A DNA stretch of 64,000 bases from Amygdalobacter nucleatus (GCF_029167365.1 NZ_JARFNM010000001.1:481001-545000); one strand, 5' to 3'; shown: positions 24,800 through 34,604, counted from the first letter of the stretch. A program made the numbers and translations. Notes: generated by a model not told the origin, from the letters alone.

Positions 24800-25731
24800 T
24801 AGAAACAAGTCAACGCAAGTTTACATATGCCTGCTTATACATAAATATGTACAAAGATCCTGAGCTTGTCCATAGCTTTGCGCTATGTCAATATTTGGTT
24901 CAATCTGGCTTAAAAATAGTGCTTGATGCTAGTGATAGAGCAACAATTACAGCTATCGAGCAGGCACTTTTAGCTAAATTTGCTAAGACTGAAACTAAAA
25001 CAGTTCAATTCTTACAATTTCAGCTAGAAAAGCCAGCTGCTTTAACTGGCTTAGGCTTCTATATTGCCGTAGGCGGTGATGGTACTTTTTTGGAAGCTGT
25101 TCACCATGCACTTAGATGGCAATTACCGTTAGTTGGATTCAAATTAGGCCGCTTAGGCTTTTTGGCAGCTATGACAGAGCAGAATTATAACTTGAAATTA
25201 GAAGAGCTCTTGCATGGCAAGTTTGTTATTAGTAAGCGTTTGCTTTTAGCATGCCGAATTGAGTCTAAAGACGGCGAAATACGCAATTACACAGTGTTTA
25301 ATGACTTGGTTTTGAATAGGAAAAATATTAGTCGAATTGCCAAATTTATTTTGCAGATTGATGGGACTTTAGTTGACGTTGTTCCAGCTGATGGCATGAT
25401 ATTGGCTACACCAAGCGGATCGACAGCTTACGCACTAGCTGCAGGTGGCGCTATTATTGACCCGAGTGCTGATGTGTTAGAAATTAGTCCAATTTGCCCA
25501 CATAGTTTGCATAATCGGAGCTATGTTGCAGTTAGTTCTAGTCAAGTTATAGTTGAATTCCCAGAAGATCAGTTAGAAGAATTGTGTGTATTTGTTGATG
25601 GAAAATCAGTTCCAGATTTAAAAGTCACAGATAAGCTGACTGTGACAAAGGCTGCTGATTATAGCGAAATTTTGACTTTCCCAAATGACAGCTTCGTTGC
25701 CAACTTAGAACAAAAATTAAAGAACCATTGA
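24796..25731 (+). CDS. nadK: NAD kinase
   Basis: NadK phosphorylates NAD to NADP. The protein has 311 aa. The GGDGTFLEA motif and the PSGSTAYALAAGG substrate segment define the family. The start is GTG at 24796, overlapping the dxs stop, with AAGGAGG about 10 bp upstream. The N-terminal 85 residues form the usual Rossmann-like lobe. Confidence 0.93.
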   Translation: MIETSQRKFTYACLYINMYKDPELVHSFALCQYLVQSGLKIVLDASDRATITAIEQALLAKFAKTETKTVQFLQFQLEKPAALTGLGFYIAVGGDGTFLEAVHHALRWQLPLVGFKLGRLGFLAAMTEQNYNLKLEELLHGKFVISKRLLLACRIESKDGEIRNYTVFNDLVLNRKNISRIAKFILQIDGTLVDVVPADGMILATPSGSTAYALAAGGAIIDPSADVLEISPICPHSLHNRSYVAVSSSQVIVEFPEDQLEELCVFVDGKSVPDLKVTDKLTVTKAADYSEILTFPNDSFVANLEQKLKNH

Positions 25732-25740
25732 GGCGAGAAT

Positions 25741-26214
25741 ATGCGAAAATATGTTAGACAAGCTAAGATTGCTGAATTAATTCAGGCTAATGTTATTACA
25801 ACTCAACAGCAGCTTATGAACTTATTGGCTGAAGAGGAGATTTTTGTCAGTCAAGTTACCCTTTCGCGTGATTTACAAGAAATGGCTGTCGAAAAAGTGC
25901 GTGATGTACACGGCCAAATGTTTTATAGTTTGCCTGTGCGGACAGAGACAGAACAGCAAGATCAACAAGTTATGAAACAATTATTTCAGGTGAGCTGCGA
26001 GCAAGTTTTAGTCTTGGATAAGCTAGTTTGCATTCGTTTGCTCAAAGCAGCTGCGCCTATTTTGAAATTGTATTTCAAGCAGCTTAAACTCAAAGGCGTG
26101 GCAGCAATTATGACTGATACGGATGAAATTTGGTTACTTTGTTTTAGTAAACAAGATAGTGAAAAGGTGGGCAGATTTTTACAAGCTGTATTGCATGAAA
26201 GTACTTCTTATTAG
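25741..26214 (+). CDS. argR: Arginine repressor ArgR/AhrC
   Basis: This 157-aa regulator has an N-terminal winged helix (about 1-70) with the recognition helix VTLSRDLQEM. The C-terminal oligomerisation/arginine-binding domain ends in a divergent TDTDEIWLL where most members have GDDTI. ArgR controls arginine synthesis and catabolism; the arcB-arcC genes at 62449 onward are possible targets. It lies 9 bp after nadK and 14 bp before recN, its usual place in Bacillota. Confidence 0.92.
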   Translation: MRKYVRQAKIAELIQANVITTQQQLMNLLAEEEIFVSQVTLSRDLQEMAVEKVRDVHGQMFYSLPVRTETEQQDQQVMKQLFQVSCEQVLVLDKLVCIRLLKAAAPILKLYFKQLKLKGVAAIMTDTDEIWLLCFSKQDSEKVGRFLQAVLHESTSY

Positions 26215-26228
26215 GGTGATTGACGTCT

Positions 26229-27959
26229 ATGCTTGAACATTTAGAAGTTGAGAATTTAGCTTTGATTAAAAATTGTGCTTTGGATTTTTACCCAGGCTTA
26301 ACTTGTATTACAGGTGAAACAGGTGCTGGTAAATCTCTTCTTTTAACAGCTATACGAGCTATCACAGGGGCCAAATTAGATGCCAATTTATTGTGCGCTG
26401 ATGGCGACTTAAAAGTCGCTGCTGAATTTACAGATGTTAAGCAATGTTTACCAAGTGACTTAGCTAGCAAAGTGCTTGCATCTGAGGCTGAATTTGGCGA
26501 AGATAGCCTAATTATCACACGCAAATTAACCCATACTAATCGCAATCGCATATACATCAATAATGAGTTAAGCAGTTTAACTTTACTTAGGCAGTGCGGG
26601 ACTTATTTAGCTGATATTCACAGCCAAAATGAGCAGCAGGAGCTGATTAAACCTGAACGCCATTTGGAGTTCTTAGATCAATATGCAGGTCAGCCTGCCT
26701 TAGATTTGCTTAATGAATTAGCTGAACTTTTTAAACAAGATCAAGTCTGCAAACAGTCTTTGCAACATCTAATTGCCGATCCGAATAAGCGGGAAGCGGC
26801 CAAAACTAAATTGACAGATATGTTGTCTGAAATTCAACAAGCTAAATTAAAGACAGCGGATGAGCTTGACCTATTATTGCAAAAACGTCAAAAGTATGAG
26901 CATTTACAAAAGTTATTAGAAAACTTGCAGACAGCTAGCGCAATTTTGGATGGTACGGCAGGTGATAGTAATGCGTCGTTAAGCCAAAGCTTACAAGCTT
27001 GTTATAACGCTTTACAGAAAGCTGAGCAAATTAGTCCGAAGCTTGAGACTTTGACAAGTGCATGTAGCAATGTGCAAGCTATGCTCAATGACTTAGAGAC
27101 AGATATTCAAGCGTATTTGCATACTTTCCAGTATCAGCCAGAGCAAGTTAAGCAGTTAGATGAGCGCTTGAATTTGCTTAATAACTTAATTAGTAAATAT
27201 GCGCCCAAAACTATGAGCTTGCAGGAAGTTATGCAGTACGAAAGTAAATTGACTGAAAAATTGCAGCTTTTAGATGATACTGAGGCGACATTAAAAGATT
27301 TGTTAGCTGAACACAGTAATTTGCAGAGTAAAATGACACAACTTGCAGACAAATTACATGCAATTAGGCTTGAAGCTGGCCAAGCGTTAGCCAAAGACAT
27401 GGAAGAGGTTGCGCACAATCTGGCTTTACCTAATTTGCAATTTGTCGTTAGTTTAGAAAAAGCTCAAACTCAGCCGATAACTGTCAAGGGTTATGATAAA
27501 GCTGAATTTTTATTATCAGCTAACTTAGGGCAGACACCTAAACCTTTAGCCAAGGTAGCGTCAGGCGGTGAAAGCTCCAGAATTTTCTTAGCGTTAAAAG
27601 TCATTCTAGCTCAAGCTTACAAGGTACCACTTTTGCTTTTCGACGAAATTGATCAGGGCATTTCTGGCCTAGCTTGTCAGCAAGTGGCACAGGCACTGAA
27701 GCAATTAAGTTTGCAACATCAAGTGATTTGCATCAGCCATCAGCCAGCCATTGTCGCCCAAGCTGAACATGTGTATACAGTGACGAAAACGAGCAATTTG
27801 GCTTTGCAGACAACTGAGAGTGAAGTTAGCGAATTGAATGAAAGTGAAATATTAAGTGAGTTGTCGCGCTTATTAGTGGCCCAATCTGATAGCACTGTCG
27901 GCCTAGAAGCAGCCAAAGAATTAAGGAAAGCAGCTTCAGATTACAGCCTCAGGCTTTAG
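26229..27959 (+). CDS. recN: DNA repair protein RecN
   Basis: RecN is an SMC-like ATPase for double-strand break repair. This one has 576 aa. Walker A is GETGAGKS near residue 35. A coiled-coil middle follows (about 160-380), with the ABC signature ASGGESSRIFLALK and Walker B LLLFDEIDQGISG in the last third. An in-frame TTG at 26220 is only 1 bp from AGGGTG, so the ATG at 26229 (spacing 10) is preferred. Its end overlaps by 11 bp the end of the convergent pseudouridine synthase. Confidence 0.94.
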   Translation: MLEHLEVENLALIKNCALDFYPGLTCITGETGAGKSLLLTAIRAITGAKLDANLLCADGDLKVAAEFTDVKQCLPSDLASKVLASEAEFGEDSLIITRKLTHTNRNRIYINNELSSLTLLRQCGTYLADIHSQNEQQELIKPERHLEFLDQYAGQPALDLLNELAELFKQDQVCKQSLQHLIADPNKREAAKTKLTDMLSEIQQAKLKTADELDLLLQKRQKYEHLQKLLENLQTASAILDGTAGDSNASLSQSLQACYNALQKAEQISPKLETLTSACSNVQAMLNDLETDIQAYLHTFQYQPEQVKQLDERLNLLNNLISKYAPKTMSLQEVMQYESKLTEKLQLLDDTEATLKDLLAEHSNLQSKMTQLADKLHAIRLEAGQALAKDMEEVAHNLALPNLQFVVSLEKAQTQPITVKGYDKAEFLLSANLGQTPKPLAKVASGGESSRIFLALKVILAQAYKVPLLLFDEIDQGISGLACQQVAQALKQLSLQHQVICISHQPAIVAQAEHVYTVTKTSNLALQTTESEVSELNESEILSELSRLLVAQSDSTVGLEAAKELRKAASDYSLRL

Positions 27960-29238
27960 GATAATGCAAATTAAAAGCTTCGTATTTGCCTAAGATTTCT
28001 TTTTGCTTAGGAAAGTGCTCAGTTATGAAGTTAGCCATATCAGCTTGTAAAGGCGCAAAGAGCACGTAGTAATCAAGCACTGAATTATTCGGGAAATGCA
28101 CGGGATTTGCAAAGTTGAGCGCCCAAGCGTGCAGAGCTTGTCTTGGCAAACTTGCATTGAGTATTTGCATGGCTTGATATGCCTTTGTGCTTTTTATGAA
28201 ATTGGCATTGCTTTTTGCTTGTGCTTGTAGTTTGCTAGGCTCTATATTGAGTAAGTTGGCCAAATACTTTATGTATATATCTGTGCTTAGAGGATTATCT
28301 GTGAATCTGAGACTATCTAGTTCTAATTTTTCGGCCAAAGGAATTTCTTTTTTGAACGAAAGCGTGCGCTCTTCATAAGGCAAGCGAGCCATTTCTGCCA
28401 AATTAGCTAAATCATATAGACTTTCACCAAGCAAAGGATGGCCCATGCTTAAAAAGTGCAACCTTATTTGGTGTGTGCGCCCAGTTAAGAGTCGGCAAAG
28501 GACCAAGCTAACGTTAGTAGTTTGATCATAAGCTAATTTACGAAAGAGTGTTAAGCAACTTTTACCTTTTTCTAGGCAAATTCTCCGTTCAAGAATTGAT
28601 GCTTCTCTACGGCAAATAGGATAGGCACAATAATTACAAGTTAAATTCGCTGAATCTGACAGAGAAAGTTCTTTGAGTAAGCCTTTTTCCATCTCTATTT
28701 GTAGCTCTTTTTGCTTAAATTCAGGCACAAATTCTTCGCCAAAGTTACTTGCTTCTACATCACCATAAACCAAAGTTAAGTAGTATTTAGCCAACGAAAT
28801 TTGGGTTAAAACAGAGTGGGCATGCGAGCTTGTGGCAAGTATAACGAGGCCAGAGCTGTCTTTGTCCAAGCGATTGACCAAATGCAGATCTTGCTTACTA
28901 ATTATCTTTGTTAAGGCACTATCAGTATGCCAATAATTAGGCTGAGTCAACATATTAGCTGGCTTGTTCGCCGCAATGAACCAATCGTCTTTATAGACTA
29001 TATACGATGCAGCATCGGCGCTTAATTCCAGTTCATTTACTTGAGCATCGTCACAAATTTCAGCAATATCACCAGCTTTAACTGGCACAATGAGATAGCA
29101 ATTTTCACCGTTCAATTTGAAATAGCCTTGAAATTTAATTTTTTTAATCCGGCGATTCGAAAAAGCGTAGTGTTTGCGCAGAGCATCAACTGCTCTTAAG
29201 CCATCATCTTTTGCTTGAAATTTAATTGTTAGTACCAA
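27949..29238 (-). CDS. RluA-family pseudouridine synthase with internal expansions
   Basis: This enzyme isomerises uridine in rRNA or tRNA. An N-terminal S4-like domain (about 1-70) precedes the catalytic domain. The motif NRLDKDSSG holds catalytic Asp125. GRTHQIRLHFLSMGHPLLG (253-271) confirms the family. At 429 aa it is about 130 residues longer than usual RluA/RluD proteins. One insertion (about 163-210) carries cysteines at 201, 204 and 209, followed by Cys221 and Cys228. Another of about 75 residues (280-362) separates the LLG block from the final ALHAW segment. The expansions may add an RNA-binding or metal-binding element. It converges on recN with an 11-bp overlap. Confidence 0.85.
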   Translation of the reverse strand: MVLTIKFQAKDDGLRAVDALRKHYAFSNRRIKKIKFQGYFKLNGENCYLIVPVKAGDIAEICDDAQVNELELSADAASYIVYKDDWFIAANKPANMLTQPNYWHTDSALTKIISKQDLHLVNRLDKDSSGLVILATSSHAHSVLTQISLAKYYLTLVYGDVEASNFGEEFVPEFKQKELQIEMEKGLLKELSLSDSANLTCNYCAYPICRREASILERRICLEKGKSCLTLFRKLAYDQTTNVSLVLCRLLTGRTHQIRLHFLSMGHPLLGESLYDLANLAEMARLPYEERTLSFKKEIPLAEKLELDSLRFTDNPLSTDIYIKYLANLLNIEPSKLQAQAKSNANFIKSTKAYQAMQILNASLPRQALHAWALNFANPVHFPNNSVLDYYVLFAPLQADMANFITEHFPKQKEILGKYEAFNLHYPKA

Positions 29239-29269
29239 ACTATGCTCCTAATTAGTAAATTTTTCTAAA

Positions 29270-29296
29270 ATTTTATCTAAGTCCAAAAGTAGTCAA
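29270..29296 (-). promoter_or_regulatory. Possible promoter of the RluA-type gene
   Basis: On the minus strand TTGACT (29291-29296) and TAAAAT (29270-29275) are 15 bp apart, a short spacer. The pair lies 32 bp before the start codon at 29238. Confidence 0.35.
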
Positions 29297-29455
29297 AGAT
29301 GCTAGATTAGCCTGTTTGTGTTAATTACTTAATCTTAGCTTGAGTTGAAGAAAAAGTGGTTTTATATTACCATAGTTTTGTTATTTTTATTTACTAAGTT
29401 TAACAGTTGTTGATATATTTAGGCTTTTGCTAGCGCCTGGCATAGCTTATGCGGG

Positions 29456-29488
29456 GTAAGTTTAAGCTTGAGCTTAAGGTAAACTTAC
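29456..29488 (+). promoter_or_regulatory. Inverted repeat in the leader of rny
   Basis: GTAAGTTTA (29456-29464) and TAAACTTAC (29480-29488) form a 9-bp perfect stem around a 15-base loop that itself contains AAGCT...AGCTT. A smaller hairpin (GCATA/TATGC, 29440-29452) precedes it. There is no T run, so it is not a terminator. It could be an operator or an mRNA structure. The rest of the 29239-29541 gap shows no coding potential. Confidence 0.4.
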
Positions 29489-29541
29489 AACTTAATAGAT
29501 AATTAAATGAACTTTGACAATTGAATATGGAGGTGTTGAAG

Positions 29542-31095
29542 ATGTGGCAAACTATTTGTGCTGCATGTGGCCTAGTTGTGGGCTATGGAATAACATACTT
29601 CCTCTTTAACTCGAAATTTAGTAAAATTCGGCAAGCCTTGCAGGCCGAAGAGAGCCAATCAAAAGCAAATGCTAATGAGATTATTGAAGAAGCTAAGAAG
29701 CAGGGAGAGAAGTTGAAACGTGACTATCTCATGCAAGTTAAGGAAGAGGTCCACAAAGCTAAGGTTCAGCTTGACCAAGAGATAAAGAATGAGAAAGATA
29801 ATTTTGCCAAAGAGCGTAATCGTTTGGAGCAAAAAGAAACAAATCTTGATCGCAAACTTGAGCAGAGCGAGCAAAAGAAAGTTCAGCTTGATGCACGTGA
29901 TAAGCAATTAACTGAACGTGAGACAAAATTGCAAGCTTTGGAGGCTGAACGAGAAGTGGCTCTACAAGAAGTTGCTTCGTTGAGTTTGGAAGAGGCAAAG
30001 CAGCAAGTCTTAGAAATCGCAGAGAAACGCTATTATCGTGACATGGCAATCATGTACAAGCGTATGGAAGACGAGATGAAAGAAAAAGCCGATGAGCAAG
30101 CTCGTTCCATTGTGGTTACTGCTATACAACGCTATGCATCTGACTTTGTTTCAGAGACAACAGTTTCTGTCATCGATTTACCTAACGATGAGATGAAGGG
30201 TAGAATTATCGGACGTGAGGGCCGTAATATCCGTTCCTTTGAAGCTATTACTGGTGTTGACATTATTATTGATGATACGCCAGGTGCTGTTGTTATTTCT
30301 TGCTTTAATCCTGTTCGACGCGAGATTGCTAAATTAACGTTGGAGAAGTTAATTCAAGATGGACGTATTCATCCTACTCGTATCGAGGAAATGTACGAGA
30401 AGTCAGCTCGTGAAATAGACCAGATGATTGTTAAAGCTGGCGATGAAGCAGCTTTTGAAACTGGTATTATTGGTATGGCTCCAGAAGTTAGACATTATTT
30501 GGGCCGCTTGAAATATAGAACAAGTTATGGCCAGAATGTTTTGCAACATTGCATTGAAGTTTCTAAGTTAGCTGGTATGATGGCAGCTGATTTGGGCCTA
30601 GATGTTGATATGGCTAAGCGTGCAGGTCTTTTGCATGATGTTGGTAAATCATGTGACTTTGAGATTGAGGGTACCCATGTTGAGTTGGGTGTTGAGATTG
30701 CTAAGAAGTACAAAGAGCCTGATATTGTTGTCAATGCAATTGCAGCTCACCATGGCGATTGTGAGCCTAAGAGTGAGATAGCAGTTTTGGTCATGGCTGC
30801 TGATGCTATTTCGGCTGCTCGTCCAGGTGCTAGACGTGAGAATCTGGAAACTTATGTGAAGCGGATTGAGAAGTTGGAGAAATTAACCGAGTCATTTGAA
30901 GGTGTTTCTAAAGCTTATGCAATTCAGGCTGGGCGTGAGATACGTGTTATTGTTAATCCTGAAATGGTTGACGATGCAGAGATGACGCTAAAAGCTCATG
31001 AAATCTGTCAAAAGATTGAGGAAGAATTAGCTTATCCAGGCCAAATAAAAGTCAGCATGATACGTGAAACTCGTGCTGTTGATTATGCGCGTTAG
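29542..31095 (+). CDS. rny: Ribonuclease Y
   Basis: RNase Y is the membrane-anchored endoribonuclease that starts mRNA decay in Bacillota. This protein has 517 aa. An N-terminal transmembrane helix (about 1-21) is followed by a long charged coiled coil (about 30-190). The KH domain holds [17 protein letters not shown]. The HD domain shows the metal-binding pair in LLHDVGK and a downstream AAHHGD. In-frame codons reach back to TTG 29521, but ATG 29542 follows GGAGGTG by 8 bp. Terminator at 31115. Confidence 0.95.
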   Translation: MWQTICAACGLVVGYGITYFLFNSKFSKIRQALQAEESQSKANANEIIEEAKKQGEKLKRDYLMQVKEEVHKAKVQLDQEIKNEKDNFAKERNRLEQKETNLDRKLEQSEQKKVQLDARDKQLTERETKLQALEAEREVALQEVASLSLEEAKQQVLEIAEKRYYRDMAIMYKRMEDEMKEKADEQARSIVVTAIQRYASDFVSETTVSVIDLPNDEMKGRIIGREGRNIRSFEAITGVDIIIDDTPGAVVISCFNPVRREIAKLTLEKLIQDGRIHPTRIEEMYEKSAREIDQMIVKAGDEAAFETGIIGMAPEVRHYLGRLKYRTSYGQNVLQHCIEVSKLAGMMAADLGLDVDMAKRAGLLHDVGKSCDFEIEGTHVELGVEIAKKYKEPDIVVNAIAAHHGDCEPKSEIAVLVMAADAISAARPGARRENLETYVKRIEKLEKLTESFEGVSKAYAIQAGREIRVIVNPEMVDDAEMTLKAHEICQKIEEELAYPGQIKVSMIRETRAVDYAR

Positions 31096-31114
31096 ACGTT
31101 ATTGATTAAATAAG

Positions 31115-31150
31115 AAGCTCTAGTTGGTTTATACCGGCTAGGGCTTTTTT
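31115..31150 (+). terminator. Terminator after rny
   Basis: A 13-bp stem with wobble pairs (AAGCTCTAG...CTAGGGCTT plus TTGG/CCGG) is followed by a T run. Confidence 0.8.
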
Positions 31151-31331
31151 AGTGTAAAGTAATATTGTCTATATATTAACTATAAAAACTGACAGATTGC
31201 ACAATAATTAGTAGATGCCATACTTTTTATTTAGTTATATGCTAAAATTGAAAGTGCAAATTATGTTAAAGCTATTTAATCGCAGTTCAATTTTGGAGAT
31301 TGAATTAGCTTAATAGCTCAGGAGGTTTTTT

Positions 31332-32777
31332 ATGGATAGGACAGAAGCGTCCATTTCTAAGGTTCCCGTTACTAAAGAAACTACCACAATGAGTTTAAGA
31401 ACTATCACTTTGATGGCTTTTATGACTGTTTGGGGCTTTGGTAACGTTGTTAATGGTTATGCCTTTTTCAATGGCGTTAAGTCGATCATCAGCTGGGTGA
31501 TTGTCTTCGTACTCTACTTTATACCATATTCATTAATTGTCGGCGAACTTGGTTCAGCTTTTAAGGAATCTGGTGCTGGCGTTTCGTCTTGGATTGAAAA
31601 GACGTTTACTAAAAAACTTGCTTATTATGCAGGTTGGACCTATTGGGTTGTCCACTTGCCGTATATTTCTCAGAAACCGATGAATACAATTATTGCACTT
31701 AGCTGGGCTGTATTCGGTGATAAACGTGTTAAGGACTTTAACATTTATTATGTGCAAATCACATGTATCTTAATTTTTGCCATAGTTTTGTTCCTTTCCA
31801 GTTATGGCGTTAAAATGGTTAAGTTCTTAAGCTCGATTGCTGGTGCGTGCAGCGTAGTTTTGTGCTTCCTGTTCATTTTGATGGCAGTTGCAGCTCCATT
31901 CATCCGTGGCACAGCTATCCAATACAATAACTTACCTACAGATCTTTCTACCTATGTACCGAATTTTGATTTCAAATATTTTGCTGACTTCTCGATCTTG
32001 ATTTTCGCTGTTGGCGGTTGTGAGAAAATTTCGCCTTACGTCAACAAGATGAAGAAACCAGGTCGCGAGTTCCCAATTAGTATTATCGTGATGACAATTA
32101 TGGTTATCGCTGTGGCTTCATTAGGTACAATAGCATTAGCTTTAATGTTCGATCCAACTGTTCCACCAGAGGAAATGTACTCCATGGGTGCTTACTTGGC
32201 TTTCCAAAAATTAGGTGTTTGGTATGGCTTAGGCGATTTGTTCGTCAAGATCTATGCAATTTCAATTGCTATCACGCAGTTTGCGGTTATGATTCTCTCC
32301 ATCGATGCACCATTGCGTATGTTGATTGAGTCTGCTGATGATGAGTTTATTCCAGCTAAATTTAAGCGACAGAATAAACATGGTTCTTACATCTATGGTA
32401 TGCGCATGATTGCTGTTGTCGTGTTTATCCTTTTGGTCATTCCTATGATTGGTATTGGCAGTGTCAATGAAATGGTTAAGTTCATGTTGAAACTTAATTC
32501 TGTATGTATGCCATTGCGCTATGTCTGGGTTTTCTTGGCTTATTTCGGCGTTAAACGTTTGACAAATGTACATCCAGAATATGTTATGACTAAAAATAAA
32601 TGGCTGGGTAAGGCGATCGGTATCTGGTGTATGGCTGTGACAACTGTTTTCTGTGTTTGGGGCATGTATTCAAAAGATGTATTCAGAATGGTCTTGAATT
32701 TCTTAACACCATTCATTCTCCTTGGATTAGGTGCAATTTTACCAATGATTGCTAAGAAACAAAAACATGTTAAGTAA
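31332..32777 (+). CDS. APC-superfamily amino acid permease
   Basis: This integral membrane transporter has 481 aa and about 12 hydrophobic segments beginning near residue 22. The opening segment TVWGFGNVVNGYAFF and the glycine-rich first helix fit amino acid/polyamine antiporters of the APC superfamily, close to the YjeM/GadC-like group. The substrate cannot be read from the sequence. A strong ribosome site (AGGAGG) precedes the ATG at 31332. Its leader contains two small dyads (TTCAAT/ATTGAA at 31286-31304 and AGCT/AGCT). It is a single-gene unit ended by the terminator at 32823. Confidence 0.85.
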   Translation: MDRTEASISKVPVTKETTTMSLRTITLMAFMTVWGFGNVVNGYAFFNGVKSIISWVIVFVLYFIPYSLIVGELGSAFKESGAGVSSWIEKTFTKKLAYYAGWTYWVVHLPYISQKPMNTIIALSWAVFGDKRVKDFNIYYVQITCILIFAIVLFLSSYGVKMVKFLSSIAGACSVVLCFLFILMAVAAPFIRGTAIQYNNLPTDLSTYVPNFDFKYFADFSILIFAVGGCEKISPYVNKMKKPGREFPISIIVMTIMVIAVASLGTIALALMFDPTVPPEEMYSMGAYLAFQKLGVWYGLGDLFVKIYAISIAITQFAVMILSIDAPLRMLIESADDEFIPAKFKRQNKHGSYIYGMRMIAVVVFILLVIPMIGIGSVNEMVKFMLKLNSVCMPLRYVWVFLAYFGVKRLTNVHPEYVMTKNKWLGKAIGIWCMAVTTVFCVWGMYSKDVFRMVLNFLTPFILLGLGAILPMIAKKQKHVK

Positions 32778-32806
32778 ACTTTACATAATACGTTAAGTAA
32801 ACTTTA
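32769..32806 (+). repeat. 15-bp direct repeat spanning the permease stop codon
   Basis: GTTAAGTAAACTTTA occurs at 32769-32783 and 32792-32806, 23 bp apart. The first copy contains the stop codon of the permease gene. It looks like a small local duplication. Confidence 0.6.
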
Positions 32807-32822
32807 TGTTTTCAAAGCTTTA

Positions 32823-32850
32823 GGGAGTCGCTGAACGGCTCCCTTTTATT
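32823..32850 (+). terminator. Terminator after the amino acid permease
   Basis: An 8-bp stem with one G-U pair (GGGAGTCG/CGGCTCCC) and loop CTGAA is followed by TTTTATT. Confidence 0.85.
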
Positions 32851-32968
32851 GTACGAAAATGCAGACAGAAACAAGAAAATATGGTGTTTTTGGCAATTAG
32901 GCTCTTCAAAATGTACAAAAATTTTTACACAATATGCGTTTTATTTTGTAGCATGCTAAAATCCCATC

Positions 32969-34541
32969 TTTGACAGTTGAAAGAAGATAAAAACTCAGGA
33001 ATACCCCTAAATTTAGGGATAAGCTGAGCTTTAAGTTAAACAAAAAGTATTGAGTAATTAAATGCCTTTTCTAGTTAGATTAATAATTTTTCTTAGATCC
33101 CCCACAGTTATGCCTTTAAAGTCAGTTCTAAAATAAAAGGCTTTGTGAAAAGCATCGGTAATATCGGTTCTGGTGTAATTAGGCGTATAGCCCTCATTAG
33201 GAATAATATGTAAACTCATTTTCTTTAATTGAGAGATAGCACATTTAGGTGAAATAGGAGCAGAATTTTTAGGCAGAGAAGATTTAACTTTGGCTAAAAA
33301 GATTTTAAAAATCTGTAAAGCGAGGAAACAAGTTAGGAAGTGAGCAAGGATTCTATCGTCATTTTGTAAAAAGACAGGTCTAGCCTTAAATTTTGTTTTG
33401 AGCATTCCAAAAGCATCTTCAATTTGCCATCTTTCATGGTTAATTTTGCGAATTTCACAAGGATCATCATCAAGATTGGTGCAAGCAGCGTAAAAGCCAT
33501 CATATTTAGCAGCTTCCAAAATAGCTTTCTCATCTAAAGCATAAACATGCTTTACTACAAATTCACCATCGTTAGTCATGGAATAATCCTTAACATAACG
33601 CAAAGGATCATTAGGTCGTTTTCTAGAAATAGAACTAGGTTGTTCAAGCTTCTTACAAGCCCGCTTTAACTGTTCGTTACGGACATCTTCCAGATATAGC
33701 TTGTATTTCAAGGAATAAGTAACAATTAGTTTTTGCTCTAATCCATTCTCCTTAATCCACCTTGCTTTGTAATATGTGCGTTCTAACTCTTTATAGTCAT
33801 TCTCATCAATGGCGCTTAAACAATATAATTTGTCACTGCTAGGTAAATTCCAACCGTTAGGATCTAAAGCCTAGTCTTTTAGGAACTATTTAAGTTTTTT
33901 AATCGATTGAGTGGTAATAAAAGCTCTGTCTATAAGGCTGTTAAATTGTCTGTTTTCTAAGGAAGATAAACCAGCATCAGTACAAACTACAAATTTAGCC
34001 AACTTGAAATCATTAAGAATTTGTTTGGTTAAAGGTTTTAAGGTAGTTTGTTTGTTGGTATTACCAGAATTAATAGAAAAAGCTAATGGCAAGCTGGAAG
34101 CATCAAGGAATAAGCCCATTTGGACAACAGGTAATGGTCGCTGCTCCTTAGAAGCACCGTATTGTTTAAGGCCAGAGGCTTTCTTAACTTCGAAGAAATA
34201 GTTAGTGCAATCGTAGAAAAGGATTTTATCTTGACGTTTAATAAGCCGCTTGCTTTCCTTGTAGACCCATTCTTGGAAAGTGTCAGAATTATTAGAAAGA
34301 CATTCTAAGGCACGGTAAACAGCGTGTAATTGGAAATTAGGTCTTTCAAAATAAGACTGAGCAATGTCAAAGCTAGAGCGCTTGGAAGAAGGATCAAGGA
34401 TACGAGTATAAATTAGTTTGGCAAGAATATCAGAGATGTCAAAATCGAATTTACGTTCAGAGGCAAATTTGACAAAAAAGAGGGGTTTCAGCACTAATTT
34501 TCCGAATGTTTACATTTTTACTTCATTTCTCAACTGTCAAA
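32969..34541. mobile_element. Decayed insertion sequence, IS1634-like, with terminal inverted repeats
   Basis: TTTGACAGTTGA at 32969-32980 is matched by its exact reverse complement at 34530-34541, and the match continues imperfectly for some 15 bp inward. Between them lies only the minus-strand transposase remnant. No target-site duplication is evident (flanks CCATC and CTTCC). The element is 1573 bp, and only about 35 bp separate the right end from the truncated reading frame, so an internal deletion has removed the transposase N-terminus. CCCTAAATTTAGGG, a perfect 14-bp palindrome, lies at 33005-33018 inside the left end. Confidence 0.8.
33058..34494 (-). pseudogene. Broken IS1634-type DDE transposase
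   Basis: The frame runs from about 34494 to 33058 but contains two in-frame TAG codons, at 33886-33888 and 33871-33873. Both halves lie in the same frame, so these are nonsense changes and not frameshifts. The upstream part contains the RILDPSSKRSSFD segment and the first catalytic aspartates (LFYDCTNYFFE, VCTDAGLSS). The downstream part contains the ERWQIEDAFGMLKTKF block with the catalytic glutamate. About 100 N-terminal residues usual for the family are missing; the frame opens with GTG at 34494 just inside the terminal repeat. The gene cannot make active transposase. Confidence 0.85.
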
Positions 34542-34575
34542 CTTCCGTGATTAACTTCAAAAACTATAAAAGTGC

Positions 34576-34604
34576 TTGACATTGTGCTGAAAAAAAGCTA
34601 AAAT
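34576..34604 (+). promoter_or_regulatory. Promoter of rpmH
   Basis: TTGACA (34576-34581), exactly 17 bp, then TAAAAT (34599-34604), 36 bp upstream of the rpmH ATG. The promoter begins 34 bp beyond the right end of the IS remnant, so it was left intact. Confidence 0.9.

Noticed and set aside
32877..32968. Promoter-like TAAAAT left of the IS remnant
   Set aside because: It has no convincing -35, and no reading frame with a ribosome site follows it.
32807..33057. Chromosomal origin next to rpmH
   Set aside because: No cluster of DnaA boxes was seen near 32800-34640 and dnaA is absent, so an origin cannot be supported.
33871..33888. Possible amber (TAG) read-through or recoding in the transposase
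   Set aside because: TAG is used as an ordinary stop in this window (glgP, pulA), and the element is also missing its N-terminus. Decay explains it better.
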